Positions 1-8,671 of a DNA stretch of 51,863 nucleotides are shown here, one piece after another. The position numbers were made by a program, and so were the translations under genes. Each line of letters opens with the position of its first letter. The first letter of the stretch is position 1. Below the pieces are notes generated by a model. The model made no database searches and had not been told where the DNA came from. It worked only from the letters and a program-made list of their open reading frames with translations. The stretch is from an uncultured Methanomethylovorans sp. (GTDB taxonomy: Archaea; Halobacteriota; Methanosarcinia; Methanosarcinales; Methanosarcinaceae): positions 1 through 51,863 of the forward strand of contig CALBTS010000627.1 of the NCBI GenBank assembly GCA_937968035.1, in the 5' to 3' direction.

Positions 1-79
1 CACAGAGGCGATACATCAGGAACCTTTTTGAGTTACAGCATCCTTTTTCCTCCGCATCCGTAAGGAATGCCACAGCCTT

Positions 80-1066
80 TCACAATCCGTACTTCACTTC
101 AAGGCCAAGTATTTCCCTTGCACCCATGGCAATGTCCCTGGCAATTTCAGCACAACCGATAGCAGCACTCCATCTGTCAAGTACATGACTCTGTACTCCA
201 AGGTGCTGTTCTATCTTTTCAACGACATATGGTATCTCAGCTACTGAACCTTCTATAAAGACAATGCCATGTACACCGTAATCCTTCAATAGCACCTGCA
301 TGCTGGCTATTTCCATGGCAGCAAAGAGCGCCAGTGTATCAAGCGCCAGTAAAGCCTTTGGTTCTTTCCTGTCTGCAGCATCAATTAACTCTTGCCTGCC
401 AGAATAACCCGCTCTTTTGAGCACACCGGTATTTGTGAATGCCTCATTAGCACTTTTCTGTCCTTTATCAACTTCGCGGATCGCTCTCACATCCAACGGT
501 CCATGGCGCAGGCCGGGTGCAAATATGCAGGCATCTATGGCTCCTATTATCCTTCCCTGTGCTACCCCCAGGGTCACAGTGTTCGAACTGATGTCTGATA
601 GCACAAAATCCTGAGATCCCTTACAAAAGGCGTGGTATGCAATACCTATCTTTTCTGGACTGGTGGAATGAGAAAATATATTCATTCTGGGATCAGTGTT
701 ACTACCTTCGTGGATCCCTGGTATCACTACTGCAGGTATGCCGGAATTAAGTATGGCATCAAATACCTTTGACCCACCTCCTGTTTTCTGACCGGCGCCT
801 TCTATGCTCTGGACACCTCTGTGTTGCACAGTGTGGATATCTTCTATAGCAGTGATACCATCACCCATAGAATAGGTGACTGCTATAAGCCCTATATCTT
901 CTCTGCCAATCCCGAAACTTTTTTCAAGGGCACTTATGATCTGTTCCCCTGACATGGCCGCTGCATCCGTGCGTAGTATTTCCAGATTCACAGGTTCGTG
1001 TGTTCCTTCGAACAACGCAGTGAATCTCATTGCTGTCGTGCCATGGTCCACTCCGACATAGATCAT
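80..1066 (-). CDS. Methanogenesis marker protein 12 homologue (ASKHA/acetate kinase-like fold)
   Basis: A 328-residue protein opening with GVDHGTTAMRF, a glycine/threonine-rich phosphate-binding motif of the sugar kinase/acetate kinase (ASKHA) superfamily. I recognise the overall sequence as the family called methanogenesis marker 12, found in methanogens and with no settled biochemical role. Length and ends look complete. It is the last readable gene of a minus-strand run, 16 bases after the DUF2103 gene, so the two are probably co-transcribed. The kinase-like fold is inferred from the motif; substrate and activity are unknown. Confidence 0.85.
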   Translation of the reverse strand: MIYVGVDHGTTAMRFTALFEGTHEPVNLEILRTDAAAMSGEQIISALEKSFGIGREDIGLIAVTYSMGDGITAIEDIHTVQHRGVQSIEGAGQKTGGGSKVFDAILNSGIPAVVIPGIHEGSNTDPRMNIFSHSTSPEKIGIAYHAFCKGSQDFVLSDISSNTVTLGVAQGRIIGAIDACIFAPGLRHGPLDVRAIREVDKGQKSANEAFTNTGVLKRAGYSGRQELIDAADRKEPKALLALDTLALFAAMEIASMQVLLKDYGVHGIVFIEGSVAEIPYVVEKIEQHLGVQSHVLDRWSAAIGCAEIARDIAMGAREILGLEVKYGL

Positions 1067-1082
1067 TTTACCCTTACTCCAA

Positions 1083-1439
1083 TCAATTTGAATGTTCCTC
1101 TATCATCTGGTTCAGTTCATTCATTATGCGCTCTCCACTTTGCACATCTCCCACAGTCGTGATTATCCTCAGTTCCTGGGAAGAAGTACCGTGTGAGATC
1201 AGAAGCCTCAGGTTGCCTCTGTCATCCGGTCGCAGTACTTTGCCAATGATAAGACCACCAGGATTGTTCTTTCCTCTCACAGTGATCACTGAAGGAACTA
1301 TCTTCTTAACTTCTGTATGAAGGCTGATGAGCCGCACAAGTTTTTTTCCGTGCCTGCCCCCAATTATTGTCGTATGGGAGCCCCCGATCTTATTGTGGGG
1401 TTGTGCGACCGTAGAACACTGCCTGATGTCCTCTTTCAT
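1083..1439 (-). CDS. DUF2103-like predicted metal-binding protein
   Basis: A 118-residue protein with the sequence HNKIGGSHTTIIGG near the N-terminus, then a region resembling VKKIVPSVITVRGK. This pattern matches my memory of DUF2103, a small archaeal family described as predicted metal-binding, with His residues as likely ligands. No membrane segment is visible. The ATG start has no clear Shine-Dalgarno (SD) sequence. It lies just upstream of the marker-12 gene and may share its transcript. Its function is unknown, and the family assignment is moderate. Confidence 0.6.
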   Translation of the reverse strand: MKEDIRQCSTVAQPHNKIGGSHTTIIGGRHGKKLVRLISLHTEVKKIVPSVITVRGKNNPGGLIIGKVLRPDDRGNLRLLISHGTSSQELRIITTVGDVQSGERIMNELNQMIEEHSN

Positions 1440-1531
1440 CTCATGGGAATTCTAATACGTCCTATAAATTCGTAGTGGTTTGTCTTCCAAATAGCGAGAT
1501 CAGGAAGTCTAAAAAAGAAATAGGATAGAGG

Positions 1532-1969
1532 TCAAATACCTTCTATATCCCGCATATCTATCAACTTAATGCTATTTCTTTCCAGAGCATTAACTGCAGC
1601 TTTTATATCGCTGACCCTCAGGATGAGCAGTGCTTTTTCTGTCTTTGTGACAAAAGCATAGGCATAATCTATATTGATGTTCTCCTTGCCCAGCACATCA
1701 GCTATCTTAGCAAGCCCGCCGGGAACATCTTCCATCTCTACTCCAAGCACATTAGTTTCCGAGACCGTGAAACCACTATCATGCAATACCTCATGTGCAA
1801 GGTCGGGATCGTCCACAACCATCCTTATGATCCCAAAGTCACCAGCTTCAGCTATGGTGAAAGCCCGGATGTTCACTCCTGCATCCCTGAACTTATCTGC
1901 GATGTTTGCAAGCCTTCCAGGCTTATTCTCTGAAAACAGTGATATCTGTTTTATTATCTTGTTTTCCAT
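1532..1969 (-). CDS. Tandem ACT-domain amino-acid-binding protein
   Basis: A 145-residue protein made of two ACT repeats and nothing else. The first runs from about residue 6 (ISLFSENKPGRLANIADKF) to 70 and the second from about 72 (VEMEDVPGGLAKIADVLGKE) to 140. ACT domains bind amino acids and act as allosteric sensors. An SD-like GGTGG precedes the ATG. It follows the PaaK-type ligase by 41 bases, a pairing common in methanogens and other anaerobes. This suggests it senses an aromatic amino acid or aryl acid and controls the ligase, but the ligand is inference. Confidence 0.85.
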   Translation of the reverse strand: MENKIIKQISLFSENKPGRLANIADKFRDAGVNIRAFTIAEAGDFGIIRMVVDDPDLAHEVLHDSGFTVSETNVLGVEMEDVPGGLAKIADVLGKENINIDYAYAFVTKTEKALLILRVSDIKAAVNALERNSIKLIDMRDIEGI

Positions 1970-2010
1970 AGGACCACCATCTGTTCAATTATTTAATGCG
2001 GTATCAGTTG

Positions 2011-3315
2011 TTATAATTTCCTGTTGTCGATGACCTTCTTGGATTTTCCCATAGACCTCGGGAGACTTCCATGATCCACAAGTTCGACCTTCACGGCAAG
2101 GTTCAATACTTTATGCAAAGCCGAAGCCACTTTCCCTTCAAGCTTTATTATATCGTTCACCTTGTCGCTAAAGGCAGCGTCGGTCATTTCTATCTGCACG
2201 GTCATCACATCAAGCTCGTTAACTCTGTCAACGATGATCTGGAAGTGTTCTCCTACTTCTGGAATGTTCATGAGCACGGACTCTATCTGTCCTGGGAAAA
2301 CATTGATACCTCTTATGATAAGCATATCGTCCACACGGCCAAGTATCCGCATGATACGAGGATGTGTCCTTCCACATCTGCATGGTTCCTTGTTGAGCAC
2401 CGTATTGTCACCGATGCGATATCTTATAAGCGGCAAGGCTTCCTTGGCAAGTGTGGTGATCACGAGCTCTCCCCTTTCCCCGTCAGGTAAAGATCCCCCT
2501 GTCTTAGGGTCAACTACTTCTATCAGGAACTGGTCTGCCCAGATGTGGATACCATCCTGATAGGTACACTCGGTGAAAAGAGGGCCACTTAGTTCTGACG
2601 TCCCAAATACGTCATAAGCTTTGATACCTGTGATCTCTTCGATCCTTGCACGCATTTGTTGCGACCACGGTTCGGCTCCGAATATACCGATCTTAAGTTT
2701 AGTGTCATCCTTCAGGCTTATTCCCATGCTCTTTGCCACTTCTGTCATGAAGAGGAAATAGGATGGCGTACATGCCATAGTCGTAGTACCCAGGTCTTTC
2801 ATAAGCTCTATCTGCTTTTCTGTGTTACCGGAACTTGTGGGTAATACCGTAGAGCCCACTTCTTCAGCACCATAATGCAGGCCCAGCCCTCCGGTGAACA
2901 GGCCGTAACCATAGCTTACCTGAATAATATCTCCCCTTCCGACACCTATTGAAGTCATGGCTCTTGCAAGTGATGTTGCCCACTCGTGAATGTCATTCTT
3001 TGTATATCCGACAACAGTGGGTTTTCCTGTTGTACCTGAAGATACGTGGAAACGGGCAAGCTGTTCATTGGGCACGCAGAACATCCCGGTGGGATAAGTG
3101 TCCCTCAGGTCTTTTTTATATGTAAATGGCAATTTAGTGACATCTGCAAGGGTTTTGATGTCTTCGGGTCTTATTCCTGCTTCGTCGAACCTCTTTCTGT
3201 AAAAGTCAGAATGCTCGTAAACGTATCTCACTATACTTTTCAGTTTCTCTTCCTGTAATTTGTTTAGCTCCTCAAGGGGCATTCTTTCGATAAGAGGATT
3301 CCAGTATTCTATCAT
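2011..3315 (-). CDS. paaK: Phenylacetate-CoA ligase family (arylacetate-CoA ligase)
   Basis: A 434-residue AMP-forming ligase that activates phenylacetate or related aryl acids to CoA thioesters. The adenylate-forming core motif HVSSGTTGKPTVVGYT is present. So are the later ELSGPLFTEC segment, the YRIGDNTVL hinge and C-terminal RSMGKSKKVIDNRKL. I chose the ATG at 3315 (MIEYWNPLIER) because GAGGCGA lies five bases upstream; an in-frame ATG six codons earlier lacks an SD. In methanogens such ligases work with indolepyruvate ferredoxin oxidoreductase to interconvert aryl acids and aromatic amino acids. That enzyme is not in this window, so the exact substrate is open. Confidence 0.9.
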   Translation of the reverse strand: MIEYWNPLIERMPLEELNKLQEEKLKSIVRYVYEHSDFYRKRFDEAGIRPEDIKTLADVTKLPFTYKKDLRDTYPTGMFCVPNEQLARFHVSSGTTGKPTVVGYTKNDIHEWATSLARAMTSIGVGRGDIIQVSYGYGLFTGGLGLHYGAEEVGSTVLPTSSGNTEKQIELMKDLGTTTMACTPSYFLFMTEVAKSMGISLKDDTKLKIGIFGAEPWSQQMRARIEEITGIKAYDVFGTSELSGPLFTECTYQDGIHIWADQFLIEVVDPKTGGSLPDGERGELVITTLAKEALPLIRYRIGDNTVLNKEPCRCGRTHPRIMRILGRVDDMLIIRGINVFPGQIESVLMNIPEVGEHFQIIVDRVNELDVMTVQIEMTDAAFSDKVNDIIKLEGKVASALHKVLNLAVKVELVDHGSLPRSMGKSKKVIDNRKL

Positions 3316-3345
3316 ATATTCGCCTCTGTTCATGGAATATGGATA

Positions 3346-4320
3346 TCAGAAGGATTCGCAGATTGATGGATTGGGTTTATTTTCCAGTATCATTCTGACA
3401 CGCTCCTTACATTCGTTCAGTACTTCGTTCATATCTGCCACTACATCTATTCCGGCTGCTCCTGCATGCCCCCCGCCTGTGCCTTCATACCTGAAACTTA
3501 TCTCTTCCATGATCTTTCCCAGATTAACCCCGGCATTAACAGCTTCTCTTTTGGCACGGCCGCTCACCCGGATCGTGTCATCCCTTTCAGTACCAATGAA
3601 AGCTACATCTGCACCGATGTTCAGGAACATAGAGGATGCTGCACCACCAAAGGAGTTAACATGTGAACAAACCACCAGCCAATCATCTATTCTCTCTATT
3701 GTGGCTCTGGAGGCACACTTAAGCATTGCTATCCTCATGGATATATCCTGGGGGGTTGCAGCCATCATTTCCAGCACATCTGCGTATTCCACTCCACTGG
3801 TAATGACTATTTCCGCAACGTTACGGAAAGTTTCGGCTGTTGCATGCTTAAAATGCCCGGTGTCTGTTACTATACCCGTAAGCAGACCAAGTGCCGTGCG
3901 CCGCATGATCGGTGCATCCATACATTTGAGTATATCAAACACTATCTCAGCTGTGGATGTAGCGTTACGGTGCAGGTAGAATTCAGCATTCTCTGTAAGG
4001 GCGGTTGTGGAATGATGATCTATCACGCAATACTTCCCAAGCTTGATATCATTGAGCTGGGAACTGGTGGAAGTATCTACAACCAGAGTGATATCGTATT
4101 CAGAGGGATCAGGTTTATCAATAACATCTATTCCCAGCTTATCGATAAGTAGTGCAGCCATCTTATTACAGCCATCTACAAGCCCGACTGTTCCACCAAG
4201 TGCTTCGGCAAGTGCAAAGGCGCTGCTAACTGCATCCGGATCGGCGTTCCGGTGACATAGATATAATATCTTATTGAAGTCCAGAAGGCGGTTATAGAAC
4301 TCTATTTCATCAACCTGCAT
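3346..4320 (-). CDS. DHH-family phosphoesterase (NrnA/pAp-phosphatase-like)
   Basis: A 324-residue DHH/DHHA1 protein. Visible metal motifs are NADPDAVSSA (about 26-35), VDTST (about 87) and the signature VIDHHST (about 99-105); the C-terminal DHHA1 motif is GGGHAGAAGI. Relatives hydrolyse short oligoribonucleotides or 3'-phosphoadenosine 5'-phosphate. It starts at an ATG with GAGGT upstream and sits 77 bases after prefoldin beta. The intervening pyrimidine-rich stretch may end the superoperon transcript. The paaK gene follows 30 bases later. Which phosphoester is the substrate cannot be read from sequence. Confidence 0.87.
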   Translation of the reverse strand: MQVDEIEFYNRLLDFNKILYLCHRNADPDAVSSAFALAEALGGTVGLVDGCNKMAALLIDKLGIDVIDKPDPSEYDITLVVDTSTSSQLNDIKLGKYCVIDHHSTTALTENAEFYLHRNATSTAEIVFDILKCMDAPIMRRTALGLLTGIVTDTGHFKHATAETFRNVAEIVITSGVEYADVLEMMAATPQDISMRIAMLKCASRATIERIDDWLVVCSHVNSFGGAASSMFLNIGADVAFIGTERDDTIRVSGRAKREAVNAGVNLGKIMEEISFRYEGTGGGHAGAAGIDVVADMNEVLNECKERVRMILENKPNPSICESF

Positions 4321-4397
4321 CGAAACCTCTACTCATCACTTAATAAAGTAATATGAGCATTAAAGCAGAGAGAGAGGGAGGGGAAAGGACAGAGCAC

Positions 4398-4751
4398 TTA
4401 TTGTGCCTGCTGGCCCATTGACTGCTGTATTTGTTCCTGCAGTTGAGTAAAGCGTTTTGAAATGCGTTCTTCCTGTCTTGAGATAGATTGGACCCTTAAA
4501 GATAATGTTTCTATTTTCTCTTTAAGCTTGGAAATAGTTTCCTGCTTTTCAGATTTTATCTGGAGGTCACCTACCGCCCTGTATATTACCGCATCATCTG
4601 GAAGTTTTTCAAGTTCCTCAAGAGCAAGTTCAGATTCTTTCTGCAGCGTTTCCATCTGGGATTTCTGAATGGCAAGTGATTGCGCTTGCTGTTGAACCTG
4701 CTGCAACTGAGCGATCTGGTTCTGTACTTGAGGGGGTATTTGCGTACTCAT
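4398..4751 (-). CDS. pfdB: Prefoldin beta subunit
   Basis: A 117-residue protein that is nearly all coiled coil: two long helices rich in Q, E, K and L around a short hairpin near DDAVIYRAVGDLQIK. This is the standard archaeal prefoldin beta layout and length. Prefoldin (alpha2 beta4) holds unfolded proteins for the group II chaperonin in the cytoplasm. The Gln-rich ends (IAQLQQVQQQAQSL and QIQQSMGQQAQ) are typical of the coil tips. It follows the Pcc1-family KEOPS gene, a common euryarchaeal order at the tail of the exosome superoperon. Confidence 0.95.
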   Translation of the reverse strand: MSTQIPPQVQNQIAQLQQVQQQAQSLAIQKSQMETLQKESELALEELEKLPDDAVIYRAVGDLQIKSEKQETISKLKEKIETLSLRVQSISRQEERISKRFTQLQEQIQQSMGQQAQ

Positions 4752-4799
4752 GTGGTTTCACCTGAATCTGAATTAACCTTAAATGATTTTAATGTTTCT

Positions 4800-5054
4800 C
4801 TAATTGGACTGCAGTTCCATGCTGGTATGCCCAAGTACTTCATATGCTACCTGTATCAGACGTAACCAGGTGTTCATTGTGGAACGCAGAGAGACCAGGT
4901 CTGATGCGATCACTTTCAATATAAGTCTATCTTCCAGCACTTGCAGAGATATTTCTGATCGCTCAGTGACCGTTGTTCCTATCTCGGGTATCAGGGACCT
5001 ATAAATGAGAAGTGCTCTGTCAGTTTCAAAGACCGATTCTGCAGTTGCTTCCAA
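4800..5054 (-). CDS. Pcc1-family KEOPS subunit, divergent paralogue (Pcc2 candidate)
   Basis: An 84-residue protein with the Pcc1 fold pattern: a beta strand, the helix YRSLIPEIG, strands ending KVIASDLVSLRSTMN, and a C-terminal helix WLRLIQVAYEVLGH. It departs from the Pcc1 consensus where the canonical copy at 45198 has LAPDNL and ATVDDLLMNARIAEEVLEK. KEOPS makes the t6A modification at position 37 of ANN-decoding tRNAs. Archaeal KEOPS can contain a fifth subunit, Pcc2, paralogous to Pcc1; this divergent copy between Brix and pfdB fits that role. The family call is firm, the Pcc2 label is inference. Confidence 0.75.
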   Translation of the reverse strand: MEATAESVFETDRALLIYRSLIPEIGTTVTERSEISLQVLEDRLILKVIASDLVSLRSTMNTWLRLIQVAYEVLGHTSMELQSN

Positions 5055-5062
5055 TGGATCAC

Positions 5063-5518
5063 CTACCGGATACTTCTAATGTTCAACCTGAAAAGTTCCT
5101 GGCCTTCATACAAAAAATCGAGTTGATCATCTGATATTTCCAGCACCAAGGGAGAAGAAGGCTCATCAACTAATCCTATTGCAAGTATCTTCGCCAGAAT
5201 AGGTGCAATATCGGCATGCCCGGTTGCTACAGGTGGTATTTTAGGAGATACCTTTTTCTGAAGCTTCTTTACAGCAGTTACACTTATCCGAATAGAAAGA
5301 AGTTCCCTGCCATCCGGCGTATAGAATATCAAGCTTCCGGGATTTCCGTGGTATTCTCCGACTATCAATAATGGCCCAGGAGTATCTTCTATCAGGGAAA
5401 GCACTTCTTTCATTCCCATCTTGCCACGGTTGATACTCTCACAATGAAAAAAAGAAGCAAGGTCTTTGCAAAGAGCCCTGGTATTTATTGAAGGTTTACG
5501 AGAAGAAGTAATTAACAT
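5063..5518 (-). CDS. Brix-domain ribosome biogenesis protein
   Basis: A 151-residue archaeal Brix (Imp4-like) protein, opening with LITSSRKPSINTRALCKDLASFF, the characteristic start of this family, in which ITSSRKPS and the helix after it are conserved. Eukaryotic relatives (Imp4, Rpf1, Rpf2, Brx1, Ssf1) bind pre-rRNA during subunit assembly; the archaeal form is a single small domain. It starts two codons after the rpoP stop and ends eight bases before the Pcc1-family gene, so it is clearly in the superoperon. Confidence 0.88.
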   Translation of the reverse strand: MLITSSRKPSINTRALCKDLASFFHCESINRGKMGMKEVLSLIEDTPGPLLIVGEYHGNPGSLIFYTPDGRELLSIRISVTAVKKLQKKVSPKIPPVATGHADIAPILAKILAIGLVDEPSSPLVLEISDDQLDFLYEGQELFRLNIRSIR

Positions 5519-5522
5519 ACTT

Positions 5523-5660
5523 CTACTCGGCCTTTATTCTTTTGATAGAGGTAGGCCTTTCTTTGACAAGTATGCGATGTCCGCAATAGTCGCAGCGTAT
5601 ACCGAGAGCCCTATAATTTATCTCTACCACTTTTTTGCAGCGTGTGCACTTGTATCCCAT
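5523..5660 (-). CDS. rpoP: DNA-directed RNA polymerase subunit P
   Basis: A 45-codon gene, short enough to be missed by length-filtered searches. The product starts [15 protein letters not shown] and continues with [16 protein letters not shown], giving two CxxC pairs (residues 5/8 and 23/26) that bind one zinc ion. This is the archaeal Rpb12 homologue, an essential small RNA polymerase subunit. It lies between eL43 (12 bases upstream) and the Brix gene (4 bases downstream), the conserved order of this superoperon. Start ATG at 5660, stop TAG at 5523-5525. Confidence 0.96.
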   Translation of the reverse strand: MGYKCTRCKKVVEINYRALGIRCDYCGHRILVKERPTSIKRIKAE

Positions 5661-5672
5661 AGTTGTTATCAC

Positions 5673-5960
5673 TCACTCCAGGATCTCTGTCGCCTTCTTT
5701 ACAGAACGGGCAACTGTAAGGCCTACAGGTGTCTGAGGCAGGAATGTGCCGCCGGCAAAAGTATAGCCACATTTTTTACACTGCCAGATGCCTGTTCCTA
5801 TTCTCCTTACGGTCGGACGCGCACATTTTGCACAGGTGTGGGGCATATGCATCTTTTCTTCAAGATCAGCAACCAGTTTGCGATCTTTCCTACCATATCT
5901 CACACCAAATCTCCCTGCAGATCTGGTCACACGTCCTTTCCTTGAATATTTCTTTGCCAT
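5673..5960 (-). CDS. rpl37A: 50S ribosomal protein L37Ae (eL43)
   Basis: A 95-residue zinc-ribbon ribosomal protein starting [19 protein letters not shown]. Cysteine pairs CAKCARP and CKKCGY form the zinc site, and the basic N-terminus binds rRNA. I chose the ATG at 5960, not the one two codons earlier at 5966, because GGAG sits seven bases before 5960 but only one base before 5966. It lies between rrp42 and rpoP in the superoperon. Confidence 0.96.
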   Translation of the reverse strand: MAKKYSRKGRVTRSAGRFGVRYGRKDRKLVADLEEKMHMPHTCAKCARPTVRRIGTGIWQCKKCGYTFAGGTFLPQTPVGLTVARSVKKATEILE

Positions 5961-6022
5961 GAGCATTCTCCTTGATCTTCAGTATACTGAAATTAACTTT
6001 TTATATAAATGACCATTTGCCC

Positions 6023-6805
6023 TCAGATGTTCAGCAGGTATTTTTCTCTGATCTCTTCAGCTTTAGCACATGCCATGTCCACTGCTTTCAACAATTGTTC
6101 CTGTGTCAGCATGCCTTCTCCTGTTTTCTGCATCGCAGAGATCGCACCGTTCTGGTTGGATGATATGGTCAATTTTGAATCTGCTACAGTTTCCTCTGCA
6201 AGTCCCGGATCTACCATCAATTCCCCGCCAATGTCCACCAGTGTAACACCTATAGGCATATCTCTGATCGGCATCATCATGTCCTCTCCCTTGCCTTCTC
6301 TTTCAGCAGGGACCTTTGAGGTCATGAGGGCAGCGATCGCACCAAGACATGATGCATCCTGAAGATTGCCATCGTCATTCAGTACATGCACATCTATGAA
6401 TACGATCCAGACTTCTTCTCCTTCCGTAATACATAACTTATTTAAATCAATTGCGCCTGATTCCCGGATCCCCCTGTCGGTGACCCTTGCCATCTCGATC
6501 GCACCTTCTTTTGGGGGTCCTGCTTCGAAGTCCGGTGAAGCAAGCGGGTTCATCTCCAGATTTGTGATGATCACACCTTCGTCAGGTGAATCAGAAAATG
6601 GGGCTCCTACCTGCAGTTTGACCCCTACCAGTACCTGGGTCTCTCCTATACACACTTTTGCAGAACCTTCTGCCTTATCAATGACATTTGTCTGCACAGT
6701 AATTTTTCGATACTCGTCGAATGAGCGTCCATCATCCCTTTTCCCTTTGAGCATCAGGTTGTAGATGTAATCCTTCTTAAGTGAGGCCATTACTTCACTG
6801 CTCAT
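6023..6805 (-). CDS. rrp42: Archaeal exosome subunit Rrp42
   Basis: An RNase PH-fold subunit of about 260 residues. It forms the hexameric exosome ring with Rrp41, binding RNA without carrying the phosphorolytic site. Conserved segments include [36 protein letters not shown] and [17 protein letters not shown]. The ATG at 6805 is preceded by AGGTGA at a five-base spacing; an upstream GTG (6814) is less likely. The start overlaps the end of rrp41 by 11 bases, so translation is probably coupled and keeps ring subunits near 1:1. Confidence 0.96.
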   Translation of the reverse strand: MSSEVMASLKKDYIYNLMLKGKRDDGRSFDEYRKITVQTNVIDKAEGSAKVCIGETQVLVGVKLQVGAPFSDSPDEGVIITNLEMNPLASPDFEAGPPKEGAIEMARVTDRGIRESGAIDLNKLCITEGEEVWIVFIDVHVLNDDGNLQDASCLGAIAALMTSKVPAEREGKGEDMMMPIRDMPIGVTLVDIGGELMVDPGLAEETVADSKLTISSNQNGAISAMQKTGEGMLTQEQLLKAVDMACAKAEEIREKYLLNI

Positions 6806-7778
6806 ATCTTTCACCTACCTTCTCTGCTTCAGGATCCTCAGGTTCATCTGTTTTTGACTCTTCATCTTCAGTAAGTTCTGTGAAACCCTCTCCTGAAGTT
6901 TCATCAGCAGGCTCAGATACATCTGTTTTAACTACGATTACTTCGATGCCTTCTTCATCGTCAAACTCAGATGTTTCAAAATCCTCTTCTATCAGTTCGA
7001 TCTCGTTCTGGATATCCTCGGCTTTTTCTTCAGCAACTTCTACAAGGCTTTCTACGACCTCTTCATGAGATGCGAACTTCTTTTTCAAGGCTTCCTTTTG
7101 GATCTCGAGGATCTGTCTGCAGCCTTCTGTTGCCATTTCCAGTGCTTTTTTGAATTCTTCCTTTGTAAGATCTCCATCCATCTGCAGAAGGGATATCTCT
7201 CCGTCCTGGGTCATGGCAATGGGAAGGTCTGCGTTCCCATAATTGTCCTCATCCTTGTTCAAATCCAGCACCAGCTGTCCATCAACTTTACCTACAGCAC
7301 ATGCCGATATGAGCCCCTTCATCGGAATACCGGCGTCAGCAAGAGCGATGGATGCAGCGTTAATTGCTGCTGTCCTGGTGCCTGCATCAGCCTGCAATAC
7401 CTCTGCAAAAACATCTATTACTGCACTGGGATAATATTTTGTCATTATGATAGGGGCAAAAGCATCCCTGCTAACTTTTGAGATCTCAATGCTTCTTCGG
7501 CTTGGTCCGGGTCTTGCCCTGTCCTCAACTGAAAAAGCTGCCATATTATACCTGTATCTCACTATGGCCTCATCAGGTTTCTGCATCCTGCGGGGATGCA
7601 GCTCCCTAGGACCATATACTGCTGCCAGTATCTTGTTCTTACCCCACTCTAAATAACATGAACCGTCAGCCCTTGATAAGACACCTATCTCGATGGTCAT
7701 GGGCCTGATCTCATCAACTGCCCGTCCATCCAGGCGCAGGCCATTCTCATCAATGAACTTCTCAGGTTTATTAGCCAT
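6795..7778 (-). CDS. rrp41: Archaeal exosome catalytic subunit Rrp41 with long acidic tail
   Basis: A 327-residue RNase PH-family subunit that degrades RNA 3'-5' with phosphate, or adds tails in reverse. The core ends near residue 235. It contains the basic RNA-binding stretch [11 protein letters not shown] (86-95) and the acidic active-site segment [19 protein letters not shown] (171-189). The family is usually about 240-250 residues, but this one carries about 90 extra residues rich in E and D (roughly 236-327). That tail looks disordered, with coiled-coil character at its start. It lies between rrp4 and rrp42, the classic exosome order. Confidence 0.96.
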   Translation of the reverse strand: MANKPEKFIDENGLRLDGRAVDEIRPMTIEIGVLSRADGSCYLEWGKNKILAAVYGPRELHPRRMQKPDEAIVRYRYNMAAFSVEDRARPGPSRRSIEISKVSRDAFAPIIMTKYYPSAVIDVFAEVLQADAGTRTAAINAASIALADAGIPMKGLISACAVGKVDGQLVLDLNKDEDNYGNADLPIAMTQDGEISLLQMDGDLTKEEFKKALEMATEGCRQILEIQKEALKKKFASHEEVVESLVEVAEEKAEDIQNEIELIEEDFETSEFDDEEGIEVIVVKTDVSEPADETSGEGFTELTEDEESKTDEPEDPEAEKVGERYEQ

Positions 7779-7841
7779 AATACATTCTCCAATATATACT
7801 AAATCTCTTTTCTGATCATGTGCAGAACATACAGTAAACTT

Positions 7842-8660
7842 TCAGTTTTCCTCTGTATCCAGTAGCTGATCTACCTTTCTGCTGGTTTCGTCAACTTTCT
7901 CCTGGTCTTCACTGTATTCCTCATCTGCAGAATTTATATCTTCCACATCTTCTTCCTGCCCGATATCAGTGTCTCCAGTTTCTTCATACACAGTTGTATC
8001 TTCGGTTTCCTCTTCTACCTGAAGGAACCGGCTGATCTTGTCTGTCAGGCCGGAAGTATGGGATTCACGGATGATCATATCAATAGCTTCTGAAAGCTTA
8101 TCCATATTCTCGTCTTTACCATTTATCCATATCCTTCCGTTCTGCCCCACGAATATCTCGCAGTCTGTTTCCTTCTTTAACATGGAGACCATGGAACCGT
8201 TATGCCCTATGACGCGGGGAACTTTTGTGGAAGGCACTTCAAGCAGTCTGCCCCCTTTGATCTTTCTTAATCCCTTCTCTCGGAGGGTGAGTTCTATCTT
8301 CATGGAGGCATCAACATCTTTTATTCTGAGGATAGCACAATCTCCTATGTTAAATATCTCCCTCATCATGGATGATTCCACCCGCCGGGGGTACTCTGAT
8401 ACATGCAACAGGCCATCATAAGGAGAGCCAATATCAAAGATCCAGTTTGAAGAGGTTGTCTCAAAAACAGTACCTATGACAAAATCCTTTCTGGAAGGAA
8501 TGTACTTCCCAGAAAATGGAATAACAGATATCTTATTCTTTATGTTAGCTACTCCATAAAGGAGGGAATAAACTTTTCCCTCCTTTACATAGGTTCCGGA
8601 GCCCGAATCATTCGTATTATCAGAAAGAAGTTGACCCGGAACTACAATTTCTCTATCCAT
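7842..8660 (-). CDS. rrp4: Archaeal exosome RNA-binding cap subunit Rrp4, acidic C-terminus
   Basis: A 272-residue cap protein with three domains: an N-terminal barrel (about 5-55), an S1 domain (about 60-130) and a KH domain with the VIGHNGS loop (150-156). It sits on top of the Rrp41/Rrp42 ring and feeds RNA into the pore. Residues about 213-272 form an additional tail rich in Glu and Asp (for example VEEETEDTTVYEETG), unlike the compact end usual for archaeal Rrp4. It is 11 bases downstream of SBDS and 63 bases upstream of rrp41. Confidence 0.95.
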   Translation of the reverse strand: MDREIVVPGQLLSDNTNDSGSGTYVKEGKVYSLLYGVANIKNKISVIPFSGKYIPSRKDFVIGTVFETTSSNWIFDIGSPYDGLLHVSEYPRRVESSMMREIFNIGDCAILRIKDVDASMKIELTLREKGLRKIKGGRLLEVPSTKVPRVIGHNGSMVSMLKKETDCEIFVGQNGRIWINGKDENMDKLSEAIDMIIRESHTSGLTDKISRFLQVEEETEDTTVYEETGDTDIGQEEDVEDINSADEEYSEDQEKVDETSRKVDQLLDTEEN

Positions 8661-8671
8661 TATCTAGCCTC

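Noticed and set aside
1..79. Start of another minus-strand gene at the left edge
   Set aside because: Only a possible ATG near position 16 with five codons is visible, too little to support a call.
4369..4388. GA-repeat tract as a possible repeat element
   Set aside because: It is a single short purine run between pfdB and the DHH gene. On the transcribed strand it is pyrimidine-rich and better explained as part of a terminator.
5523..5525. TAG codons as possible pyrrolysine sites, considered because methanosarcinal methanogens may encode pyrrolysine
   Set aside because: The TAG stop checked (rpoP) falls at the expected family end, and no conserved domain appears to be interrupted by an in-frame TAG.
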